Position numbers and translations under genes: made by a program | The notes under the pieces: model-generated | Databases searched by the model: none | Told to the model about the DNA's origin: nothing | What the model saw: only the letters and a program-made list of their open reading frames with translations | In this document: piece by piece, positions 54,074 through 64,000 of the stretch | How the letters are laid out: each line of letters begins with the position of its first letter | Numbering within the stretch: the stretch's first letter is position 1 | Source: Roseisolibacter agri | Lineage (GTDB): Bacteria > Gemmatimonadota > Gemmatimonadetes > Gemmatimonadales > Gemmatimonadaceae | Reading direction: 5' to 3' | NCBI RefSeq assembly: GCF_030159095.1 | Contig: NZ_BRXS01000006.1 | Span: 1 to 64,000 of the forward strand | DNA: 64,000 bases

Positions 54074-55808
54074 GAGAGGGCTCCAGCGGTTCGTGGCGGA
54101 ACGGCGCGGCCGCGGGCGGCGGCGTGCCGGCCGGACGGGTGGGCGCCGCCGGCGTCGGCGTCGCAGGGCTGCCCGGCGCCGGATTGCCCGGCGCCGGGCG
54201 CCCGGGGAGCGGAGCGCCCGGCCGGGCGGGCACGACCGTCGGCACGGCGATCGAATCCACGCGCGTCGAGTCGCGCGTGCTGTCCACGGGCTCGAGGTAC
54301 GCGCCGGCGGCGGAGTCGGTCACGGTGACCGTCTCGACCTGCCCACTGTCGAAGTCGACGGTGATCGTCCGACCGCGCACGTAGTTGATCGCGGGCGGCG
54401 CCGTCCGTCCCTTGCTCGACGCGACCTGGTACAGCGAGCTCGCGTGGCCCGCGGCGCGGATGCGGCGCACCGGCGGCGTCTTGGTCGTGTCGCGCTTGGC
54501 GGCGAGCGTGTCGAACTGCGCGTGGATCGTGTCGCCGCGCAGCAGGTCGCGCTCCTTCGAGACCAGCTTCGCGGTATCGGGGATCGAGCTCGCCACGGCG
54601 CGGCGCACCGCCCACAGCTCGCGCACGCGCTGCCCCGGCAGCACGGCCGCGATGGAGTCCGCGGTCACGTCGCGGTCGGGCGACGTCGCGATCGCACGCG
54701 ACGGACCCCACGCGAACGCCCGCTCCAACCGTCCCTCCGTCAGCCGCAGATCGACGGTGTCGGAGCGAAGGTTGATGTCCTCGCTGACGATGCGCGCGGA
54801 GTCGCGCGAGACGACGCGGGTCAGCTGCCGCTCGCGCGCGTACAGGTCGATGCGCGCGCCGGAGAGCGTGAACGGCCGGTCGCGCGTCCCACGGATCGTC
54901 GCGCGGCGCAGCAGGCGCGCGACGTCGGTCCCCTGATCGAACGTTGCGGAGTCGGAGTTGGAGAGCACGTCCGTGCGCTCGATCTGCACCTGGCCGCTCG
55001 CGTAGACGACGCTGTCGGCCTCGTTGACGATCGTGTTCGCCACGATCGTCGTGACGGACGTGTCGGGAGCACGCGCCGCCGCGGTGCCGCGCGCGGCGCC
55101 GCCGACGACCTGCAGCGTCGGCCGGCCGATGGCGGTGAGCCGCGACGCGGGCCGTACGCGCGTGACCGCGCGGAGGTACTCGACGCTCGGCCCCATCATC
55201 GTCGTGCCGCTCGGCATCGTCATGACGACGCTGCCCTCCGCCATGAGGCGCTCCTCGTTCGTGTAGTACGTGAGGCGCATCGAGGTAAGTCGCGCGCGGC
55301 GCGGCTCGTCGTAGACGACGTTCCCGACCAGGATGATCTGCCCGAGGCTCTCGTACGACTCGGCGCTGTCGGCGCGCAGCGTGCTGCCGACCGCCACGCA
55401 GCGCGCGAACACGCCGCCGCCGAAGAAGGTGATGTACTTCCCCTGGCCGTCGCTGAGGCGCTGGAGCCGCGACGTCGGATAGACCTGCGGCTCGTTGAAC
55501 GTCACCTCGCCGCAGCGCGACGACGGATCGACCGACGTGCGGCGCGGCCGCCCCGCGATGCTGTCCGCGCGGGCGCTGTCGGTGCGGACACTGTCGGCGC
55601 GCCGGATCGAGTCCGCGCGGGCCGCCGAGTCGCGTACGGCCGCGGCGGGCGTCGTGTCGCGGCGCGTCGTGTCGACGGCGACGGGCGCCGTGTCACGGGG
55701 CGCGGGCGTGCCGCCGCGACGGCCCGGGAGCCGGGAGCAGGCGCCGGCGACTGCGGTCAGCAGCGCGAGCGCGCCGAGCGCCCACGCACGGGCGGCGGGG
55801 CGCGGCAT
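54060..55808 (-). CDS. lptA: LptA/OstA-family LPS transport lipoprotein, large form
   Basis: OstA-like proteins bridge LPS across the periplasm. The 582-residue product has a lipoprotein signal (LLTAVAGAC), an Arg/Asp/Ser repeat linker (ADSIRRADSVRTDSARADS), then OstA beta-jellyroll sequence: GKYITFFGGGVFARC, ESLGQIILVGNVVYDE, EERLMAEGSVVMTMPSG. It is three times longer than E. coli LptA and ends in a Pro-rich tail. A domain duplication is likely. Its start overlaps the lptC stop by one base. Confidence 0.82.
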   Translation of the reverse strand: MPRPAARAWALGALALLTAVAGACSRLPGRRGGTPAPRDTAPVAVDTTRRDTTPAAAVRDSAARADSIRRADSVRTDSARADSIAGRPRRTSVDPSSRCGEVTFNEPQVYPTSRLQRLSDGQGKYITFFGGGVFARCVAVGSTLRADSAESYESLGQIILVGNVVYDEPRRARLTSMRLTYYTNEERLMAEGSVVMTMPSGTTMMGPSVEYLRAVTRVRPASRLTAIGRPTLQVVGGAARGTAAARAPDTSVTTIVANTIVNEADSVVYASGQVQIERTDVLSNSDSATFDQGTDVARLLRRATIRGTRDRPFTLSGARIDLYARERQLTRVVSRDSARIVSEDINLRSDTVDLRLTEGRLERAFAWGPSRAIATSPDRDVTADSIAAVLPGQRVRELWAVRRAVASSIPDTAKLVSKERDLLRGDTIHAQFDTLAAKRDTTKTPPVRRIRAAGHASSLYQVASSKGRTAPPAINYVRGRTITVDFDSGQVETVTVTDSAAGAYLEPVDSTRDSTRVDSIAVPTVVPARPGAPLPGRPAPGNPAPGSPATPTPAAPTRPAGTPPPAAAPFRHEPLEPSLDRR

Positions 55809-56392
55809 CAGCGCGACCGCCCGGCCCGCCCGGCGCGCGCGGGCGGCGTGCCCACCGGCGCGCTGCCGCTGGCGCCGCGCAGCACCTGCAGGTTCCGCAG
55901 CTGCGGATCGGTCCGCAGACCGATGCCCGACATCGTCTTCTTGCCGTCGGTGAACGTGAAGCTGGTGTCGCTGGTGACCTGGTTCGACAGCCGCTCGTAC
56001 ACGAGCTGCGGCGAGGACAGCCGCCGGCCGTCGACGGTGCTGATCTTCACGTCGCCGCGCCCCTCGAGGCGCTGGTTGCGGACGTCGAAGCTGCCGCGCT
56101 GCGCGGTCATGACGCCGTTCGAGTCGCCGTTCACCGTGTAGAAGATCGTCCGCACGTTGCGCAGCTCGATCCGGTTCATCTGGTCGTAGAAGAACGCGGT
56201 GTCGGACACGAGCTGCGCGCGCCGCAGGCCGCCGCTCCAGACGAAGTGCCGGAGCCCGAACATGACCTGGTCCGCCGAGTCGGGGATGGCGCTTCGCGCG
56301 GGCAGCGTCGGCGGCTTCGTGTCCTGGCAGGCCGCGGCGAGCGCGGTCGCGAAGATGGCGACGCCGACGAAGCGCGACGGACGGTGGGGCAT
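55808..56392 (-). CDS. lptC: LPS export protein LptC
   Basis: The 194-residue product has a lipoprotein-type N-terminus (FATALAAAC) rather than the usual simple membrane anchor. OstA/LptC sequence follows: ADQVMFGLRHFVWSGGLRRAQLVSDTAFFY and LEGRGDVKISTVDGRRLSSPQLVYE. LptC passes LPS from LptBFG to LptA. The frame is open upstream into kdsD; the signal sequence fixes the ATG at 56392. Confidence 0.85.
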   Translation of the reverse strand: MPHRPSRFVGVAIFATALAAACQDTKPPTLPARSAIPDSADQVMFGLRHFVWSGGLRRAQLVSDTAFFYDQMNRIELRNVRTIFYTVNGDSNGVMTAQRGSFDVRNQRLEGRGDVKISTVDGRRLSSPQLVYERLSNQVTSDTSFTFTDGKKTMSGIGLRTDPQLRNLQVLRGASGSAPVGTPPARAGRAGRSR

Positions 56393-56430
56393 GATCGGTG
56401 ATCCGTAAAGCCGGAACGCGCGCGCGCCGC

Positions 56431-57447
56431 TCAAGCGGCGCCCGCGCGCATCAGGTCGTGAAGGTGCACCACGCCCACGAGGGTGTGCGCCTCGTCGACG
56501 ACGGGCATGGCCATGATCCCGTGGCGCTCCATGCGGTACACCACGGCGCTGCCGAGTTCCTCGGGGCGGGCCGTCTTGGGGGAGCGCACCATGACGTCGC
56601 GGACCGGGATCGCGAAGAAGTCCTCCTCGCGCTCCATCAGGCGGGTGAGGTCGCCGGCGGTGAAGACGCCGACCACCCTGCCCTCCTCGACGATGATCGC
56701 GATCCCGCGCCGCTCCGCCAGCGCGACCACCGCGCGGCGCATCGTCTCGTCGGGCGCGAGCACTGGCAGGTCGCTCGTGAGCATCACGTCCGCCACACGC
56801 GTGAGCAGCCGGCGCCCGAGCGCACCGCCGGGGTGCAGCCGCGCGAAGTCCTCGCGCTGGAAGCCCTTCACCTCGAGGAGCGTCACGGCCAGCGCATCGC
56901 CGAGCGCGAGCGCCGTCGTCGTGCTGGTGGTGGGCGCCAGGTCGTGCGGGCAGGCCTCCTCGCGCACCCATGCGTCGAGCGCGACGTCCGCGTTGCGAGC
57001 GAGCGACGACTGCAGGTTGCCCGTGATGGCGATGATCCGGACGCCGAAGCGCTCCAGCTGCTCCAGCAGCGGCAGCAGCTCCGCCGTCTCGCCGCTCTTG
57101 GAGAGGAGGATCGCGACGTCGGACGGGCCGACGATCCCGAGGTCGCCGTGCACGCTCTCGACCGGATGCAGGAAGGTCGCGGGAGTGCCAGTCGACGTGA
57201 GCGTCGCGGCGATCTTGCGGCCGATCAGCCCCGACTTGCCGACGCCGGCCACGATCACGCGCCCGGGCGACGAGCGGATCAACTCGACGGCGCGCGCGAA
57301 CGCGCCGTCGAGACGGCGCTCCACCTCGGCGAGCGCCTCGGTCTCGAGCCGGATCACACGGCGGCCACGCGCGACCACGTCCTCGGCGGACTCGATCGCC
57401 GGCGCGTGCGCCACGGCGCGCTCGTCGAGCGCCAGGGCATCGCTCAC
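56431..57447 (-). CDS. kdsD: Arabinose-5-phosphate isomerase KdsD
   Basis: KdsD makes arabinose-5-phosphate for Kdo. The 338-residue protein has a SIS domain (GRVIVAGVGKSGLIGRKIAATLTSTG, LSKSGETAELLPLL) and two CBS domains (~215-335; ADVMLTSDLPVLAPDETM and VRDVMVRSPKTARPEEL). The GTG at 57447 overlaps the kdsC stop (GTGA), and the longer frame would run through kdsC. Confidence 0.93.
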   Translation of the reverse strand: MSDALALDERAVAHAPAIESAEDVVARGRRVIRLETEALAEVERRLDGAFARAVELIRSSPGRVIVAGVGKSGLIGRKIAATLTSTGTPATFLHPVESVHGDLGIVGPSDVAILLSKSGETAELLPLLEQLERFGVRIIAITGNLQSSLARNADVALDAWVREEACPHDLAPTTSTTTALALGDALAVTLLEVKGFQREDFARLHPGGALGRRLLTRVADVMLTSDLPVLAPDETMRRAVVALAERRGIAIIVEEGRVVGVFTAGDLTRLMEREEDFFAIPVRDVMVRSPKTARPEELGSAVVYRMERHGIMAMPVVDEAHTLVGVVHLHDLMRAGAA

Positions 57448-58073
57448 GGCAGCCCCACCGCGGGCTCCACGTCGGCCGAGCAGACCGCGACGTAGCGCTC
57501 GGTGACCTCCTCCCACTGGCCGCGGGCGCGCAGCAGCACCTCGGCGAACTCGCGCACCGCTCCGTGACCGCCGCGACGCGACAGGCGGATGCCGTGGCTC
57601 GCGGCGCGCCGCGCGTCCTCCGTCGCGTTGCCGACGGCGACCGGCAGCCCGACCTCGCGCAGCACGCCGACGTCGGGCAGATCGTCGCCGAGGAAGGCCA
57701 TCTCGTCGAGGCCGATGCCGCGCTCGCCGGCGATGCGCTTCAGCGCGGGCAGCTTGCGCGCCTTCGGATCCTGCACGAGATCGTCGACGCTCAGCTCCGC
57801 GGCGCGCAGCCGCACGCTGTCCGACACGCGGCCCGTGACGATGGCGACCTTGATGCCCGCCATCCGCATCATGAGGATGCCGAGGCCGTCCTGGATGTCG
57901 TAGCGCTTGAACTCCATGCGCTCGCCCGCGACGTCGCCCAGATAGATGCCGCCGTCGGTGAGCACACCGTCGACGTCGAGCCCGACCCACTTCACGCGCA
58001 TGGCGCGCGCGGCATCGAGCGTGGGCGCCGCATCGTGCGTGCGTCCGGCGGACGCCGAGATCGTGGCGCTCAT
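57444..58073 (-). CDS. kdsC: Kdo-8-phosphate phosphatase KdsC
   Basis: The 209-residue HAD enzyme releases Kdo from Kdo-8-phosphate. It has the nucleophile motif GLDVDGVLTDGGIYL, IVTGRVSDSVRLRAAEL, and LGDDLPDVGVL. The ATG at 58073 overlaps the kdsA stop and adds a 24-residue Ala/Thr-rich lead; MRVKWVG further in is a possible start. Confidence 0.92.
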   Translation of the reverse strand: MSATISASAGRTHDAAPTLDAARAMRVKWVGLDVDGVLTDGGIYLGDVAGERMEFKRYDIQDGLGILMMRMAGIKVAIVTGRVSDSVRLRAAELSVDDLVQDPKARKLPALKRIAGERGIGLDEMAFLGDDLPDVGVLREVGLPVAVGNATEDARRAASHGIRLSRRGGHGAVREFAEVLLRARGQWEEVTERYVAVCSADVEPAVGLP

Positions 58074-58945
58074 GCGCGCGCGGCCTCCCACAGCCGCACC
58101 ATGCGCGCGACCAGCGCGTCGAGCTGGTCGAGCGGGATCATGTTCGGGCCGTCGCTGGGCGCATGATCGGGATCCGGGTGCGTCTCCATGAACAGACCGT
58201 CCGCGCCCGCCGCGACCGCCGCCGCCGCGAGCGTGGGGATGAACTCGCGCAGGCCGCCGCTCGCGCCCGCCTCGCCCCGTCCGGGCTGCTGCACCGAGTG
58301 CGTCGCGTCGAAGATCACCGGCGCGTCGCATGCCTCGCGCAGTCGCGTGAAGCCGCGCATGTCGACGACGAGATCGCCGTAGCCGAAGAAGGTCCCGCGC
58401 TCCGTCACGGCGACCGCGTCGCCCGACGGCAGCGAGAGCCGCTCGTGGCCGCGGCTCGCGCGGCGGACCTTCTGCACGGCGCCGCGCATCCCCTCCGGGT
58501 GCATCCACTGGCCCTTCTTCACGTTCACCGGCCGACCCGTCGCACCGGCGGCCTCGAGGAGGTCCGTCTGCCGGCAGAGGAAGGCCGGGATCTGCAGCAC
58601 GTCGACCACCTCGGCGACGGGCGCGCACTGCTCGGGCAGGTGCACGTCCGTGAGGATCGGCAGGCCGGTCGCCTCCTTCACGCGCGCCAGCGCCTCGAGG
58701 CCCTGCTCCATGCCGGGCCCGCGCATGGCGCCGGGGTTCGAGCGGTTGGCCTTGTCGAAGCTCGCCTTGAAGACGATGCCGCCCGGCACGCGCTCGGCCA
58801 GGCGCGCGAGGTGCTCCGCGACGCGCAGGTTCAGCGCGTCGTCCTCGAGCTGGCACGGGCCGGCGATGAGGAAGAGCGCGCCGCGCGGAAACACCGGCGC
58901 GTCCGGCCGGCGCGTGCGGGCAGTCGAGGGGACGGAGACGCTCAT
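58070..58945 (-). CDS. kdsA: Kdo-8-phosphate synthase
   Basis: KdsA condenses arabinose-5-phosphate with PEP. The 291-residue barrel shows IAGPCQLEDD, FKASFDKANRSNPGAMRGPGMEQGL, TDVHLPEQCAPVAEVVDVLQIPAFLCRQTDL, VKKGQWMHPE and FDATHSVQQPG (each shown piecewise in family alignments). The cysteine in IAGPCQ suggests a metal-dependent (class II) enzyme. The ATG at 58945 is the first that matches family length. Confidence 0.94.
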   Translation of the reverse strand: MSVSVPSTARTRRPDAPVFPRGALFLIAGPCQLEDDALNLRVAEHLARLAERVPGGIVFKASFDKANRSNPGAMRGPGMEQGLEALARVKEATGLPILTDVHLPEQCAPVAEVVDVLQIPAFLCRQTDLLEAAGATGRPVNVKKGQWMHPEGMRGAVQKVRRASRGHERLSLPSGDAVAVTERGTFFGYGDLVVDMRGFTRLREACDAPVIFDATHSVQQPGRGEAGASGGLREFIPTLAAAAVAAGADGLFMETHPDPDHAPSDGPNMIPLDQLDALVARMVRLWEAARA

Positions 58946-58955
58946 CGCTCGCGCC

Positions 58956-61522
<2,567 letters not shown>

Positions 61523-61641
61523 CGCGAGCGGGCGGGCGCGGACGCAAAATTCACGCCATTTAACCTATCCGCTCGCGCGGCCGAACGCAAACGCGGCCGC
61601 GGTGTCCGCGCGCTCGCGCGGACCGAGCTTCGAGGATTGAG
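61523..61641. promoter_or_regulatory. Divergent promoter region kdsB / terC
   Basis: The only divergent gap in the window. An AT-rich island (61546-61567; AAAATTC and ATTTAACCTAT) probably holds a promoter for at least one side, but no clean -35/-10 pair is visible. On the terC side, GTCCGCGC/GCGCGGAC (61604-61623) forms an 8-bp hairpin just before the GAGGA ribosome-binding site. Confidence 0.4.
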
Positions 61642-62676
61642 ATGACGCAACCGTGGTGGCTGTGGGCGGCGTTTACCCTGTTCGTGCTCGGGGTGCTGGC
61701 GCTCGACCTGGGCGTGTTCCACCGGAAGGCGCACGCCGTCACCGCCAAGGAGGCGGGCATCTGGACCGCCGTCTGGGTGTCGCTGGCCGCGATCTTCTGC
61801 GTCGGCATCGCGATGACGATGGGACGCCAGGCGGCGCTCGAGTTCGCGGCCGGCTACCTGGTCGAGGAGGCGCTGTCGGTCGACAACCTCTTCGTCTTCA
61901 TCCTGATCTTCACGTACTTCCGCGTCCCCGACGAGCTACGCCACCGCGTGCTGTTCTGGGGCATCATCGGCGCGCTCGTGATGCGCGGCGCGATGATCGG
62001 CGCGGGCGCGGTGCTGATCGACCGCTTCCACTGGATCATCTACGTCTTCGGAGCCTTCCTCGTCTACACGGGCGTCAAGATGGCCGTGCAGGGCGAGCAG
62101 GAGATCGATCCCGAGCACAACCCCGTGCTGCGCCTGGTGCGGCGCGTCACGCCGGTGACGAAGGGCTACCGCGGCCAGCACTTCTTCGTGCAGGAGCGCG
62201 TCGGCGGCGCGGAGGGCGCGCTGCGCTGGATCGCGACGCCGCTGTTCGTCGTGCTGGTGCTCGTCGAGACGACGGACCTGGTGTTCGCGGTCGATTCGAT
62301 CCCCGCGATCTTCGGCGTCACGCGCGACCCGTTCCTCGTCTACACGTCGAACGTCTTCGCGATCCTGGGCCTGCGCTCGCTGTTCTTCCTGCTGGCCGGC
62401 GTGATCGAGAAGTTCCACTTCCTGCGCTTCGGGCTCGCGGCCGTCCTGGCGTTCGTCGGCCTGAAGATGCTGATGTCGTCGGTCTTCCCGATCCCGATCG
62501 GCGTCTCCCTCGGCGTCATCGCGGCGCTGCTGGGCGGATCGATCGTCGCGTCGCTCCTGTTCCCGCGCGCCGCGGACGTGGCGCACCTGCGCGGCCCGCA
62601 CGACATCGAGGACGTCGCGGACGGCATCCCGGACCCGGACGAGCCGGACGCGCTGCCGCGCCGCGACTCGGCCTGA
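61642..62676 (+). CDS. TerC/Alx-family membrane protein
   Basis: The 344-residue protein has about nine membrane helices. It has the family acidic motifs EEALSVDNLFVFILIF and LVETTDLVFAVDSIPAIFG, implicated in metal ion transport. E. coli Alx and B. subtilis MeeF export manganese and are often controlled by manganese riboswitches. No yybP-ykoY riboswitch is recognisable upstream, only a small hairpin. An acidic Asp/Pro tail ends the protein. Confidence 0.9.
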   Translation: MTQPWWLWAAFTLFVLGVLALDLGVFHRKAHAVTAKEAGIWTAVWVSLAAIFCVGIAMTMGRQAALEFAAGYLVEEALSVDNLFVFILIFTYFRVPDELRHRVLFWGIIGALVMRGAMIGAGAVLIDRFHWIIYVFGAFLVYTGVKMAVQGEQEIDPEHNPVLRLVRRVTPVTKGYRGQHFFVQERVGGAEGALRWIATPLFVVLVLVETTDLVFAVDSIPAIFGVTRDPFLVYTSNVFAILGLRSLFFLLAGVIEKFHFLRFGLAAVLAFVGLKMLMSSVFPIPIGVSLGVIAALLGGSIVASLLFPRAADVAHLRGPHDIEDVADGIPDPDEPDALPRRDSA

Positions 62677-62684
62677 GCGATCGG

Positions 62685-64000
62685 TCAGCGCAGGCCGACG
62701 CCGACCGAGAAGTCGTTGCGACCGCGCCCGCTCGGGTCGAAGGTGTAGTCCAGGCGGATGAGCGCGACCGTCACGCGGATGCCGAGGTTCTGCGTGAGCG
62801 CCGGGAGCCGATCGACGCCCGCGCCCCCGACGATGTGGCGGAGCATCACGGTCGGCGTGCCCACGAGCGGCACGCGGATGCCGTGCACGGGAACGGTGTA
62901 GCGGCTCTCCAGCCACGCCAGCTGCGATCCGCCCTGCTCCAGCAGCCGCAGCGACGGGATGGTGCCGCCGCCGCCGAGGTACGCATAGCGCTGCGAGGGA
63001 ACGTCCGGCCCGAGCGATCCCACCGCGTGCCCGAAGAGCGCGATGGTGTGGTCGCGGAAGCCTGGCAGCGAGACATCGGCGTCGACGGTCGCCTGCGTGA
63101 ACGGCGACCCGCGCGCGACGGACACGCCCTGCTCCACGCGCAGCGTCACGTCGGTGCGCGCCTGGTCGGCCTCGGCGCGCCAGCGCGCGCCGGCGAGCAC
63201 GGAGGCGACGCGGCCGCCGCTGACGCCGGGATTCGGCCGGCGGATCCCTTCGGGGTCGTCGCGGTTGACGATACTGAACGGGACGCTCGCCGCGCCGGAG
63301 TCGCGCGGGGCGGACCAGGCACGCTCCGCGAGCACGCCGACGAAGGGCTCCACGACGTGGCGCGTGGTCTCGTAGCGGCGCGACGCCGTCAGCTCGCCGC
63401 GATCCGCGCGGTAGTAGTTCCGGACGTCCGCGCCGACGCCGAGCGTGAGCGCCGAGTTGATGATGTCGCCGCGGATCCACGCATCGTTCGTGTACGTGCC
63501 GCGGGCCGCCCGCAGCTCGAGCGACGTGCGCCGCGAGAGCTCCGCCGTCGCGAGCAGGCCGGGATCGACCACGCCGAGGTGCGAGCGGTAGGTGACGGTC
63601 GGCTCGACGCGCACGCGACCCGTGTCGAGGCGGATCTCCGGTCCGAAGGTGAGCACTGCGCCGTCGATGCGGTCGTAGCCGGGGATGCGGAGGCCGGCGA
63701 CGCCGGGCAGCGAGATGGCCGGGGCATCGCTGCGGTCGAGCGCGCGCACGGCCAGGGCGAGCGTGTCCCCGGGTCCGCCGGTGGCGACGAAGCCGAGCGA
63801 TGGGTACGCGGTGATCCCGCCGCGCACCGTGGCGAGCGCCGAGGGCATCACGCGACCTCCGATCGCGACCGCGCGGCCCTCCACGAGGGCGCCGGGCCGC
63901 AGATACAGGTCGCCGAGCACCACGACATCGCCACGGACCGTGGCGGCGAGCCGTGCCGGGCCCACGATCACCAGCGTCCGGTCGACGCGGAGGTCCCGTC
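62685..64000 (-). CDS. Outer-membrane beta-barrel protein, 5'-truncated by window edge
   Basis: The frame stays open from the stop at 62685 to the right edge, so the true start is outside the window. The visible N-terminal part (VIVGPARLAATVRGDVVVLGD, LRPGALVEGRAVAIGGRV) has short repeats of a parallel beta-helix or bactofilin-like kind. The rest is alternating strand sequence ending like an Omp85-type barrel (RYAYLGGGGTIPSLRLLEQGG, WLESRYTVPVHGI). It converges on terC with an 8-base gap. The family is uncertain. Confidence 0.65.
   Translation of the reverse strand, partial: RDLRVDRTLVIVGPARLAATVRGDVVVLGDLYLRPGALVEGRAVAIGGRVMPSALATVRGGITAYPSLGFVATGGPGDTLALAVRALDRSDAPAISLPGVAGLRIPGYDRIDGAVLTFGPEIRLDTGRVRVEPTVTYRSHLGVVDPGLLATAELSRRTSLELRAARGTYTNDAWIRGDIINSALTLGVGADVRNYYRADRGELTASRRYETTRHVVEPFVGVLAERAWSAPRDSGAASVPFSIVNRDDPEGIRRPNPGVSGGRVASVLAGARWRAEADQARTDVTLRVEQGVSVARGSPFTQATVDADVSLPGFRDHTIALFGHAVGSLGPDVPSQRYAYLGGGGTIPSLRLLEQGGSQLAWLESRYTVPVHGIRVPLVGTPTVMLRHIVGGAGVDRLPALTQNLGIRVTVALIRLDYTFDPSGRGRNDFSVGVGLR

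Overview
The window reads as a chromosomal segment of a high-GC, Gram-negative (diderm) bacterium, most likely a member of the Gemmatimonadota. That placement is inference. It rests on the combination of a full lipid A/LPS pathway with an LpxC-FabZ fusion, the Firmicute-type McsA-McsB-ClpC arginine-phosphorylation system, a PorV-like outer-membrane protein, BshC and LarC. Gene density is very high, and neighbouring genes commonly share ATGA/GTGA stop-start overlaps. No insertion sequence, prophage or CRISPR array was found.

Layout, left to right. Positions 1-379 hold the 3' end of a 23S rRNA gene, a 5S rRNA gene and a strong hairpin terminator. From 489 to 43620 every gene is on the + strand: era and small envelope genes; a GGDEF protein with a zinc-ribbon protein; prfB (with the programmed +1 frameshift), lysS and lolCD; mcsA-mcsB-clpC; the outer-membrane/lipid A block bamA-skp-lpxD-lpxC/fabZ-lpxA-Gfo/Idh-lpxB-acyltransferase-lpxK; gdhA, rlmH, bshC, murJ, uvrC, thrC, larC; a PDZ/radical-SAM protein, der, plsY, gpsA, a MerR regulator, surE, pcm, acyP, apt; tRNA-Arg(CCU); and a membrane-anchored TPR protein.

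At 43808-43835, in the only convergent + to - gap before the right-hand end, lies a 28-bp sequence that closely resembles a dif site (XerC/XerD recombination). From 43917 to 61522 every gene is on the - strand. They are dapF; a glycosylation cluster (polyprenyl-phosphate sugar synthase, YfhO-type GT-C enzyme, flippase-like protein, GT4, GtrB/CsbB-like GT2); and the classic Kdo/LPS-transport/rpoN operon read leftward as kdsB-pyrG-kdsA-kdsC-kdsD-lptC-lptA-lptB-rpoN. Both arms point at the dif-like site, as expected if replication forks meet here. The window ends with a TerC-family transporter (+) and a partial beta-barrel outer-membrane protein (-).

Functional theme: building the outer membrane. 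The left arm makes lipid A and inserts barrel proteins, and releases lipoproteins from the inner membrane. The right arm makes CMP-Kdo and the LPS export machinery, and may decorate a glycolipid. Housekeeping genes for translation, repair, protein quality control and phospholipid synthesis are interleaved.
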